Positions 10,726 to 20,720 of a stretch of DNA of 64,000 nucleotides are shown piece by piece. The stretch covers positions 20,730,501 to 20,794,500 of the forward strand of contig JAPMAC010000209.1 in NCBI GenBank assembly GCA_028671895.1, in the 5' to 3' direction. The translations under genes were made by a program, and so were the position numbers. The stretch comes from Oenanthe sinensis. Its lineage: Eukaryota > Streptophyta > Magnoliopsida > Apiales > Apiaceae. The notes beneath the pieces are model-generated. The model had not been told where the DNA came from, did not search any database, and worked only from the letters and a program-made list of their open reading frames with translations. Within the stretch, counting starts at the first letter, position 1, and each line of letters begins with the position of its first letter.

Positions 10726-13198
10726 CTTTGATAGTATAAACTCGGAATTTATATTTCCTACTTTTACTGCTGGGATGACTATGGATAGTCCTGAAAAGGG
10801 TACCCCTATTCATATGACTATAGACCTCTTTTCTCAACCACCTCTTATTTCTGTAGGACACTATGATTTGAGCCTTTCATGTGAAACTGAGGTAAAATGT
10901 GTTGAAAACAGAATTAATAATGAGAGGCAGATAATGAATCTGGAAAAAGGAGAGGTAGAATTGATAAAGAAGTTAGTTACTTCTAGTGAGCAAACTCTGA
11001 CTATTAAAAGTTATGATATGTGTGATGTGAGAAGTAATGAGATCACTTTAAAAGAAATGAGTGATTTAGGATGTTATGTTACTTTTACAGGTACTCAGAG
11101 TATGACAGCTTCTCAATTTTTAAACTCTGAGTTGCCAAACTCTGAAACTGGTGCAAACTCTGATGGTGAGGATGCATTCTCTGATGAGCCTATATTTGAA
11201 GATGAAGAGGTCATAGATTTATCAATTCCATATACACAAAGTTATAGCTCGAAGAAGTGGCCTGTTGATGCATTTAATGCCCGTGAGAGATTGAGGATGG
11301 CATATCCTGACTACATGGTGGTTGAAACCCTTAAGGGAGAAATTGAAGTTTCTTTAGATGCAGCAGGTGTAAAGAGAGATTTCACTTCCAAGGGAGAACA
11401 ATCAAATGAAGATCTTCTCAACTCTCACAGACAATCCATCAAGGATATGTCTCAGAAATTCCCTAATGAAGAAATTTCATGGCCTCTAGTTCATGAACTG
11501 ATCCAAAAGGCTGACAATGAATTAAACTCTGGAGAAATGAAGACTATTTTAAAAGCTACCACTGTGTTGACAAAGGGTCTTCACAATGAAGTGTGTGATT
11601 TGAAGAATTTTGTTAGAAAAAACACTGCCTCTGTACAGACTTCTGTCATTACTTCTCAACATGCTTTGGAGTTGAACTTAAAGAATGTTTCTGCAAAAAC
11701 AAGATTCTTTGGAAGTCAAAGTTGATAATCTTTCTATTGTTGTTTCCTCCATGAAAACTATGCTTCATACAATTATTGACATCTTGACTATCAGAAAGGA
11801 GGAGAAGGTTTCTAAAGACAAATGCAAATAGGATGTAGTGCTAAAATCTGATAAACCTGATGATAATGATCATGGGAGTCATAAGGATGGAATGCAAACT
11901 CTGATTCAACAAACTCTAAAGACTTCCCAAACTGGACAAACTCTAATGGCTTCACAAACAATGATTCCATCAAACTCTGGTGTAAACTCTAAAAACAAGC
12001 AAACTCTGATGGATGCTAACATGGAGTTGGCTAAAGGCTTGAAGAAGAAGAGAAGCCTGAGAAGATAGAAAAACAAAACTTGAAAGATGCAGAACTGGCA
12101 AGAAAATTATTTGAAGAAAAAAATCCAGGAATGGATCCAGTTGCTGTAGAGGAAGAATTGAAAAAATCTGGTACTTGCAATGCTCAAGTCAAGAAGGAGA
12201 AGAGAAGATATGTGAAAAAGACTTCAGCTCAAAAGAAGACAATTGTTCAAGCAAAATCTGTTGAACCTAAACCTGTTGAAGCACAAGCAAAGCCAATTTT
12301 TTAAGCAAAGCCTACTCCTGCGAGTTTGAAGAAAGCTCCAGCTAAATCAAAAACTCCCCTCACTATATCTGGAACAACATTTCTCCCAGATGGATTTAGC
12401 TTTGAAGATGAGGAAGAAGAATAACAATATCTGATCAGAAAGAAAAAGCCTGATCTTCTATGGACAAAAACTCAAAATCTGACTCTCAATACCAGACTTG
12501 GTAAAAATAAGGGTGGTATTGGTGATTCTCAAGCCAAAGTCTATAGGGGTGAATCAAATATATTCAGATATCCTTTTTCTTTAAAAGACAAGTCTGAGAA
12601 AGATTTGACACAAGAATATCTTGACAAATTGATATCTATTAACATAATGAAAGACATTTTTTATGGTGCTCAAGCCAAAGAGAAACTGCTATATTTCTTG
12701 GAAAATGATAGAGTTTTGAAAATTGCTGAAGAGGATTTAATTCACAAATCATCTAAAGAACTTGAATATGTTTTTTATCTCCTGAATGATGAAAATGAAG
12801 TTACTTCTAGGTGGGTGAAGATTCTTGAAGAAGTAATCAATGAGAAGAAAAAGAATGAAAGGCTTCTAATGATAAACTCTGAGGAGTATAAACCAGGATA
12901 CTTGTTAGAAGATGATACTGAGAAAGAAATGGCTAAAGGATATGTAAATGTCAAGATGGTGTTAGGAATTCCTACATTTATATTAAATCCTGATGGAAAG
13001 AAGGCCTATTGCATTCCTTTAGATGACAGAATGGAGAGATCATCAATATACAATTTGAGATCTGCAATATTCCAAATTGTTGATTCTTATGATCAAATGA
13101 AAGAAATGAAGGAGAAGCTAGTTGAATTATTGAAAAATGCTGAGAAAAAGCTGCTAGATAAATTTCTTACAAAAGATTTCTCATACAGAAGGATTTAA
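10726..13198 (+). pseudogene. Element C: third-ORF (env-like position) remnant
   Basis: This is coding sequence for a protein I do not recognise, in the position where Sirevirus-type copia elements carry an extra ORF between pol and the 3' LTR. It is acidic and coiled-coil-like. The main frame runs from about 10730 to 11725 (MTMDSPEKGTPIHMTIDL near 10774, KWPVDAFNARERLRMAYP near 11250), then continues after frameshifts and stops at 11838-12068, 12080-12304 and 12605-13198. The last piece has DILISINIMKDIF-like and VLGIPTFILNPDGKKAYCIP segments. The word AACTCTGAT recurs through the coding sequence and is also prominent in the adjacent LTR. The 5' part was cut off by the B insertion. Confidence 0.65.
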
Positions 13199-13280
13199 GT
13201 CAAGAAGGAAGATTCAAACTCTGATTCATTTGTCTATGTTTCTGACATCATAAGTGAAATTTATATTTTACTTAAGCATA

Positions 13281-13293
13281 AATTGAGGGAGAT
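13281..13293 (+). promoter_or_regulatory. Element C polypurine tract
   Basis: AATTGAGGGAGAT directly precedes an LTR beginning TGTTAG. It marks the end of the C internal region. Confidence 0.8.
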
Positions 13294-13826
13294 TGTTAGA
13301 AAATCAAACACTAATGCTATCAGAGAAAATCAAGAACAGAGTTTATGTTGTTGACGTCATCAGAGTTTAAGAAACTGTCGGATAGAGTGTACTCTATCAG
13401 AGAATACTCAATCAGAGTTTACTCTAACAGAGAATTCTCTATCAGAGATTATCAAACCGATATTGTTTATCACTAGAGTTTATTAAAGAAGGAAACAGAC
13501 AAATCAGAATTTGATTTAGATAGTGAAGAAGGAATCCAAATACAAGTCTATTGCCTTATGGAAGCTATTCTTATCATTATTTGTTTTGTATTTGGATTTG
13601 TAATTGTGTCTATATAAACACAGAAGTAGGTTAGCATTAAAGTAACATATAAGTCATATTATTCTTATAACCTAGCAGCTCTTAAGAACATTTATTTTCT
13701 TGAGAGAGTTTTGTATACAGTTGATCATTAATACAAAGTTATTCATCTTTTACATACTTGTGTCGATTATTTTGTACTATTATATTCAACTTCCCTTCTA
13801 TAATAGATTATTTATCTGGGTAAACA
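13294..13826 (+). mobile_element. Element C 3' LTR (about 533 bp)
   Basis: It begins TGTTAGAAAATC after a polypurine tract. A TATA-like TCTATATAAACAC occurs at about 13609. Near the end it reads TATTCAACTTCCCTTCTATA, similar to the C/T-rich end of the F LTR, and I place the end at GGGTAAACA (13826). At least eight copies of ATCAGAG or CTCTATCAGAGA lie between 13320 and 13450. The right edge abuts minus-strand pol of element D, so C probably sits inside D. I could not verify a target duplication because the C 5' LTR is outside the window. Confidence 0.75.
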
Positions 13827-15405
13827 TTATTTGACCCTATAAAGGATTCAGAGTTATTTGATTCAAACCCTAACGGACTAAACTCTGAAGAACTAGACTC
13901 TGACTGACTAGTCCCTGAATTATTAGACTCTCAGTTAATTGAAGTGAGATTTTCTGGTCGGCTCCCCCTTAGAATGTGCAGGTTCTAGCATTTTCTCAGG
14001 AATGATTTGAGACTCTTCATTTTCATCATCTTCATCTATCTCAAAACTTTTAAAATTTTCGAATTCAAGTGTTTTAGACTATAGTTCATTCTTTAAACCT
14101 GAAATCTTTCTGTCGTAAAATGAAACATGAATAGATTCCATAATAATTTTAGTTCTGAGATTCAAGACTCTGAATGCCTTTGTATTTAATGCATATCCAA
14201 GGAATATAGCTTCATCAGCTTTTGCTTTAAATTTACTTAGATTTTCATGATGTACTTTCAGAACAAAGCATTTGCACCCAAATTTGTGAAGTGTTTCACA
14301 CTTGGTTTCTTGTCCTTCACCATTTTCTAGGGATTCTTTCCATACATATTTATCAAGGTATAGTTTTGAGTGAAGCATGCGTATTGACTGCCTCGGCCTA
14401 GAAATATACTGGCAGTTTAGACCATTGCCAACATTGTCCTTGCTACCTCTATGAGTGTTCTATTCTTTCTCTCTACAACTCTATTTTGTTTGGTATTCCC
14501 GGTGAAGAAAATTGTTGAGTAATTCCCTTTGATGCACTATATTCTTCCATGATTGCATTCTTGAATCCAGTACCATTGTCACTCCTTAGAATTCTTACTG
14601 TCTTCTTTGATTTAGTTTTCAGAAAAGTGACATGGTCTATTATGTGTTGTGAAGCTTCATATTTTGAGTGTAAAAAGAAAACCCATGTGAATTTTGTAAA
14701 ATCATCTACAATGACAAGATCATATTTCTTTTTATTAATAGACATCACATTTATTAGACCAAACAAATCAAAATGTAATAGATAAAAGGGTTTAGAATTG
14801 GTATTTACTGTGTTGCTCTTGAAGGATGTTTTCCTTTATTTTCCAAGTTGACAAGCTTCACAAAGTAAATCTTGAAAAAAATCAACCTGTGGTAAACCTG
14901 TCACAAGACTCTATTTTACCAACTTGTTGAGTATTTTGAAGTTGATGTGTGACAGTTTCTTGTGCCATTTCCAGCTTTCTTCAGTTGAGGCCTTGCTGTA
15001 TAAACATGTGATTTCTTTGTGAGTGCAATCCTCAAAGATGGCATCATATATGTTACCATGTCTGAGTCCTTTGAAAACTGAAGTGCCTGTTTCTTTGTGA
15101 ATTACAAGACACTTTTTATTGTCAAATCTAGTATGGTAACCTTTATCTCCCAGTTGACTAATACTGATCAAGTTAAGTTTCAATCCATCAACTAGAGCTA
15201 CTTCTTCAATGATGACATTTCTAAATACAATCTTGCTATATCCCAGTATTTGTCTTTTGTTGCCATCTCCAAAGGATACTTCTGGGCCAGCCATCTCCAC
15301 AAAGTCTGTAAGTAGAAATTTCTTTCCAGTCATGTGTCCTGCCCATCCACTGTCCAGGATTTGGGTTACTTTCTTTACCCTTGTTCCCTGCATACAAATT
15401 AGCAA
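13827..15405 (-). pseudogene. Element D: protease-integrase of Sirevirus-like pol
   Basis: Read on the minus strand from 15405: protease TQILDSGWAGHMTGKK (DSG active site), SFGDGNKRQILGYSKIVF, then GAG-pre-integrase ASTEESWKWHKKLSHINFKI (about 14950). After a gap comes the integrase core: MFGLINVMSINKKKYDLVIV, RILRSDNGTGFKN (catalytic Asp) and a damaged SSPGIPNKIEL where family members have the PxQNGVxERKN glutamate motif. The C-terminal domain at 14378-14079 has GCKCFVLKVHHENLSKFKAK and AIFLGYA. A serine/glutamate-rich linker (SNNSGTSQSESSSS-like) reaches 13830, where element C interrupts. Domain order and wording resemble intact element F. Confidence 0.85.
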
Positions 15406-16804
15406 CTAGTTAGATTTTTTGAGGATCCAAACAATTTTGGATCCCTTCTTAATATCTTTAGATGAAACATGTTTCAAAATTTTTACCTTGGATTTACCTG
15501 TTTCCTTTGTTGCCTTAGACTCTGGTGGAGTCTTTACAGTGTCATACCAACTTTTATCAATAAAAGATTTTATCTCATAAAAATTATAATACAATTCATG
15601 ATAGTCCCTACACATTAAATAGAGTGAAATATACTTCCACGGTGATAGCAGGGTTTCTCTTGAATGTAGTGACTAGTCAGAGTCTGAGGGGATTTAGACT
15701 CTGATTTTTTCCAATCTTTGTTTTACAATCTAGAGCCAGATGGTTGTGGTTTCCACATCAATAACATTTCTTTATAGGAGCATTAGGATCTTTTTTATAG
15801 TTGTTAGCTTTATTAATGCCTTAATTACCATTCCTATTCCTCATAGCCTTGTTAAACTCTTGTTAGTTACCTAGCCTTTCCTTTAACTTGGACTTTGATA
15901 AGAAACCTATGTATATGTTTTTCTTAGGTTTCTTTTCTCCTGATTAATCTGTATTTTTGTCAAAGCAGGGGAATTATTGACAGATGAGTTTGTGGTTCCT
16001 TTATGTAAATCAGTCTTAACTTTAGAAGTCACAAACTTAACAGGAGTAAAGGTGTTCTTGTCCTTAGTCTTATTAACTTGGCTAGTTTCTTCATTGTTAT
16101 TATTCTCAATAATAGTTCTTTTCCCTTGACTCTTGTCATAGCCTAGACCAGCAGTTTGACACATAATTTGATTGTTAATAATTTCTTGAACTTTTCTACC
16201 AGAGTCTGTCCACACTTTGAACTTAAGCCTTTCTTCTTCTCGTTGTTTTCTAACATAGTCATATGATTTTAGAACTTCATTGTAATTGTGTCTATACTTC
16301 TCAAAATCCTTTTTATAACTTTTCATAAGAACTAATTTAGACTATAGATGGTTATTCCTATTTGTTAAGATTAGATTTTCTTCTATCAACCTATCATTGT
16401 CGTTTGTGAGTGATCTATAGTTAGTCATTAACTTTTTAACTTCACTTAGAACAATTTTCATATCATCAAAGTCTAAATTAAGTAAAGATTTAATAAAAAC
16501 GATTGATACATGAGATTTGAGAGATAAGGGTTCAGTGTTTGTGAGATATGAGTATTTATGATAAAACACATATCCCACTTACAAGTGTACTTTCCCTTGT
16601 TCCTAGGACAATGCTTGAAATGGAAACTTCACTTTTCCTATTCAAATTTGTCTTCATTCCATTTGTAGATAAAGTTGCTCTGAGATGATTTGATATCTTT
16701 GACTCCTTGAGCGCTTTATCTTTTTTTGCTTTCATTTTCTCAAGTTGCAGTAGTAGACTTGACAGACTAGATAGAATTGTCAAGATCAATCTTTGAATTT
16801 TCAC
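15406..16804 (-). pseudogene. Element D: gag C-terminal half, broken
   Basis: This is minus-strand Gag of the same element as the downstream D pol. Lysine/glutamate-rich coiled-coil pieces are readable at 16804-16556 (EKMKAKKDKALKESKISN), 16578-16342 (DMKIVLSEVKKLMTNYRS, NDRLIEENLILTNRN), 16326-15907 and 15615-15406. A zinc knuckle lies at about 15766-15725 with the CX2CX4HX4C pattern, but an in-frame TGA sits between its first two cysteines. Frameshifts separate all pieces. It resembles the long C-terminal extension of F Gag. Confidence 0.75.
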
Positions 16805-17454
16805 TACCTAGTTTGCTACTTAAAACAGACTGTCAGCTTTACCAAAAGGTTATTGTCAACCTTTTGCTTCTCTTTGATAACAACATCTTCGACTCCGCAT
16901 ACTTTACTATCAAGCTTGACAGTCTTCTAAAACATGTTGTCGTCCAAAGGTACTGTCAACTATCCCCGCTAAACATGCTGTCAACTATCTCCGCCAAAGT
17001 TGCTGTCAGTAAAACTTGTTGTCTTAGAATCTTCATTATCCGTCAAGTTTACTGTCAAAGGAATAGTTGTTGTAGTAAAACTTGTTGTCTTCAATTCTTC
17101 AATCTCCGCCAAGTTTACTGTCGAGAGAATAGTTGTTGTCGTCTGTTCCAAAAGATGATGTCACTTGAATATGCTGTCATAGGCTTCAGTTTGCAGAACG
17201 CTACTGTCAATGACTTGATCCATGTTGTGCATGAACACTTTGTGAACTTCTACTTCATAGATCATTTATTACATTTTTACAAGACAATAACTATTGACAC
17301 TTACTGTCACATACTTGGCTTTAATACATACTGTTACAAGTGACATTTAAACATACTGTCAATATGTACATGACAGTATGTTTTACTTAATTAATTTCTA
17401 ATTAATTTAAGTAAGATATTAGTTGATTATAACGTTAATATCATAATCCCTAAC
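16805..17454 (-). other. CTGTCA/TGACAG-rich region of element D (gag or LTR)
   Basis: On the minus strand weakly coding segments continue from D gag (IKEKQKVDNNLL, SSKLGSENSKIDLDNS), broken by stops. The word CTGTCA (or TGACAG) recurs more than fifteen times between 16835 and 17395. Two imperfect copies of an approximately 66-bp unit lie at 16985-17130 (AGTAAAACTTGTTGTCTT occurs in each). The minus-strand sequence at 17454 begins TGTTAGGGATTATG, which looks like an LTR start, and GATGA flanks 17159-17454 on both sides. I cannot decide whether this is gag, a 5' LTR or a short insertion. Confidence 0.4.
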
Positions 17455-17610
17455 AGATGATAATTTAAATTGATGAGAATTTTAAGAGAATATTAAAATA
17501 GAAAGTGTAGGAGTATATTAAAATGGTAATTCTGATTTGAAAAAGAGTTTAGGAGAATATTAAGATAGTAATTTAGTTTGAAAGAAAACTTTAAGAGAAT
17601 ATTATGATGG

Positions 17611-18603
17611 TGTTGTGCCTAAAATCTCAAATGGGCTAAATTTAGGCCTATGGATTGTTGGAGGTCCAATCCAATAAATAATTAGGCTTCTTAAGTAGTT
17701 CCAAGGTAGGACGAGAAGAGTTATAGAGGTTCCAGTGTGATAAAGTAAGTCAGAGATGCTTTTATAAAGGTTTAGAGGGTGAGTACTGAGGAACCATCCA
17801 GTGGTGAGGAATCACCATGGGAAGGAGGTCTGATGATGCAAAAGTTCTGTTGCCCAGAGAGCTTCCATGATGTTGAAGTTGGAACCTATTTTGGAGAAGT
17901 TCCAAGAGTCCAATGAAGCTGGGAATTCACTTGGGAGGTCTTAGCACACTCTAGCTTCCAGAGAACATGTTCCATGTTCCATTGGGCAGGTTCCTAAAAA
18001 TAGCTTCTAGAACAACTGCAAGGTACCTCTTGGAAGGACAGTCATGCCTAGACTGTTTCACCTGGTATTTAGGAGATAATCCCTCCAGGGATAATTACCA
18101 TGATATTCTTATCAAATCAAGGATAATTATGAGTAAAATGCATATGTCTACAAATGTGGCTGATCACACATGATAAAGGAGCTTCCAAGCTGACTTGGAC
18201 TCTCCTTATAGCTCAATCACTTCGAGATAAACATCAAACTAGAGGATAAATCTTATCAAAACACAGCTGATTACTCATCCAAGGAGTCATAACAACCTAG
18301 AAATACATATAGGTTTGATACCTATAAATAGGGTATGTAGGCAACTAGCAAAGGGTTTGAAAAAATACTTAGAGGAGGGAGAAAATTGAACACTCAAGTA
18401 TTCGTTGACACTCTGAGGTACTTGGCATGTGTAATCTCGTGGTTACACCCTTGTACTTTGGATCTTTGTTAGCTCAGTCCTTCCTATACAAGAATCACCA
18501 TTCACCTTCTCTGAAAGTTGTTTCTTGATTAAATCCTTTACTTTTCTTCCGTTATTCCAGCAAAGGGCCTCTATAGTGTTGTAACCAAATTCCTCTTATA
18601 ACA
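17611..18603 (+). mobile_element. Solo LTR (993 bp) with GATGG target duplication
   Basis: It starts TGTTGTGCC and ends TTATAACA, and is flanked on both sides by GATGG (17606-17610 and 18604-18608), a perfect 5-bp target site duplication. A TATA-like CTATAAATAG lies at about 18323-18332. There is no polypurine tract, primer site or pol beside it, so it is a solo LTR left by recombination between the two LTRs of an element. The superfamily (copia or gypsy) cannot be settled from the LTR alone. Confidence 0.88.
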
Positions 18604-18810
18604 GATGGTAACTTGACTAGAGGAGAAAGTTTAGGAGAATATAAAGTATCTTAAAAAATTTTATTTATAATTTGGAAAAAGTTTAGGAGAACATAAAGTA
18701 ACTTAGATTTTTTTATAATTTTTAATATCTATTAATTCAAAATTTTGAGAAAATTAAAAAAAATACATTGAGATGATTTGGGAGCGCCACCTAACCAACT
18801 CTGTCTTCTC

Positions 18811-18814
<4 letters not shown>

Positions 18815-18854
<40 letters not shown>
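18815..18854. repeat. (TA)n microsatellite
   Basis: This is an uninterrupted TA dinucleotide tract immediately left of the MITE-like element at 18855. Confidence 0.95.
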
Positions 18855-18858
<4 letters not shown>

Positions 18859-19721
18859 GGGTTCAGTAGAGACCCCAAAAAAGCGGAGACTATGGAGACC
18901 GTTATTCACATCGTATGATCTATTTTTATCTAGCGGCTATGATTAAAGAACTAAAAAAGACAGTGTTATGCAGTCTAAACAAAATTACGTATATTACTTA
19001 TCAATTATCAATAATCAGATTAATCAATCACACTAATATATGATCAAGACAAAAATATCATTGCAGGAATACGTAGTTTTGTTTAGACTACAGAACACTT
19101 TCCTTACACCATCAGTATTAGAAAGTGGTGTATAGTGTAATTGTATATCATTGCAATACACAAATATATCGTTGTAGGACACTGATAAATGAGTGAAGGT
19201 ATTATTGTGTAAAGAACTAAAAAAGACAGTGTTCTGCAGTTTAAACAAAATTACGTATATTACTTATCATTTATCAATAATCAGATTAACCAATCAAACT
19301 AATACATGATCAACACAAAAATATCATTGCATGACATAAGTAGTTTTGTTTAGATTGCAGAACATTGTCCTTACACCATCAGTATCAGAAACTGGTGTAT
19401 GATGTAACTGTATATCATTGCAATACACAAATATATCGTTGTAGGACACTGATAATATGAGTGAAGGTATTATTGATTACACAAATATATGGTACATGTA
19501 TGGTGTAATTGTATATCATTGCAGTACACAATTATATAGTGTATACAAATATATCATTGCAGTACACAAATATATGAGTGAATGTATCATTGCTACAATT
19601 ACGGTGTATGGTGTAACTGTTATTACGTTATATCTTGTAGGTATGAATTAGATTGAAATGGACGGTCCTGATTCGGTCTATAGGGTCTTCACCAAAATAA
19701 TGGTCTCCATTGAACTTCACT
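18855..19721. mobile_element. MITE-like element in a TA microsatellite (867 bp)
   Basis: The left end AGTTGGGTTCAGTAGAGACC and the reverse complement of the right end (AGTGAAGTTCAATGGAGACC) match at 15 of 20 positions, giving terminal inverted repeats. Both ends abut TA runs, so the target looks like a TA microsatellite. There is no ORF of interest. The interior contains a 266-bp tandem duplication. The superfamily is not clear to me. Plant elements of this look are often described as microsatellite-associated. Confidence 0.7.
18945..19475. repeat. 266-bp tandem duplication inside the MITE-like element
   Basis: AAAGAACTAAAAAAGACAGT occurs at 18945 and again at 19211, and the following about 260 bp repeat with scattered substitutions and small indels. 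A third partial repeat of the ATATCATTGCAGTACACAAATATAT word family follows at 19480-19600. Confidence 0.88.
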
Positions 19722-19735
19722 CTATATATATATAT

Positions 19736-19779
19736 AGGTAAAAGTTCTATGAAGAACCTTATACGGAGTACTAAACGGA

Positions 19780-19829
<50 letters not shown>

Positions 19830-19924
19830 TGCATTATATTTTGCTTATTATATATTGCAGAATATAATGTATGACATATATATTCTTCGTTTAGTACTCG
19901 ATATAAGATTCGTCATTGAATTCA

Positions 19925-19930
<6 letters not shown>
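19736..19930. mobile_element. Second MITE-like hairpin element between TA tracts
   Basis: The left arm 19736-19786 (with CGGAGTACTAAACGGAGAATA) and the right arm 19879-19930 are inverted copies of each other over about 50 bp with roughly 80% identity by eye. The arms enclose a TA tract and a second, smaller inverted repeat (GCATTATATT and AATATAATG). TA microsatellites flank both sides. The element is short, with no ORF. Confidence 0.7.
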
Positions 19931-20009
<79 letters not shown>

Positions 20010-20031
20010 TTATTTATTTATTTATTTATTT
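19931..20031. repeat. (TA)n followed by (TTTA)n microsatellite
   Basis: About 70 bp of TA dinucleotides run directly into about seven TTTA units. The length suggests a highly variable locus. Confidence 0.95.
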
Positions 20032-20720
20032 TTTATGATTGATTGATATATTGATGTGTAGCTTGTGAAACATATTTTATGAATCTTCAATGATTTTCGA
20101 GGAACTGGATTAAAAAAAATTATTTATAGAAAAATGCTAAAAACCGCAAAAATTATCCCAAAATTTGTCTCAAATACTAAATTATCATATGTGTAATTGG
20201 TATATTTTCTATAATAATATGAGATCTCGCGTGCATATATATGTGTCCGCGAATTAAAATAAGCCATATGCTATGCCACTTCAATTTAGAGAAAAATTTT
20301 GATATAAATTTTAGAGTACGTAACATTACTCTTTTATATGTGAAATCACAATTTCGAAAGAGGCAAGTATTTTGCTAAAAATTACATGCGTGTTAAGGAA
20401 CCATGCAGGGACGAATAAATTGCCTAGTATCAGGCTTTGACTCCAAAATATTTGGAGGCCATAATTATTTGCATGCATTGAGCAGTATCTAAACAAACTA
20501 ATTTGTATCTAATTTATATCCATTAATAATAATTTCCCACACTTATTTTCGGATCACCATACGACTATTTCCCTGCTAGCAGCTTTATTCATTTCAGATA
20601 TTACCTATACTTTCCATCTCTTTACCCAATCACTTTTCTACCCTCATAATCAAAACCTCAAATGTACTTTTTTTCTTTTTCAAATATAATTTCTATTACT
20701 TTGCTTTTATAATAATGATG
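20032..20720. other. Intergenic, upstream of the RhoGDI gene
   Basis: This is AT-rich sequence with no convincing ORF. It should contain the promoter of the RhoGDI gene. I see no clear TATA box or repeat I can name. Confidence 0.5.

Noticed and set aside
16777..17343. 188-codon plus-strand ORF in the CTGTCA-rich block
   Set aside because: The start is an in-frame non-typical context, the composition is Cys/Leu/Ser from simple repeats, and it lies antisense to D gag-like sequence. No family features.
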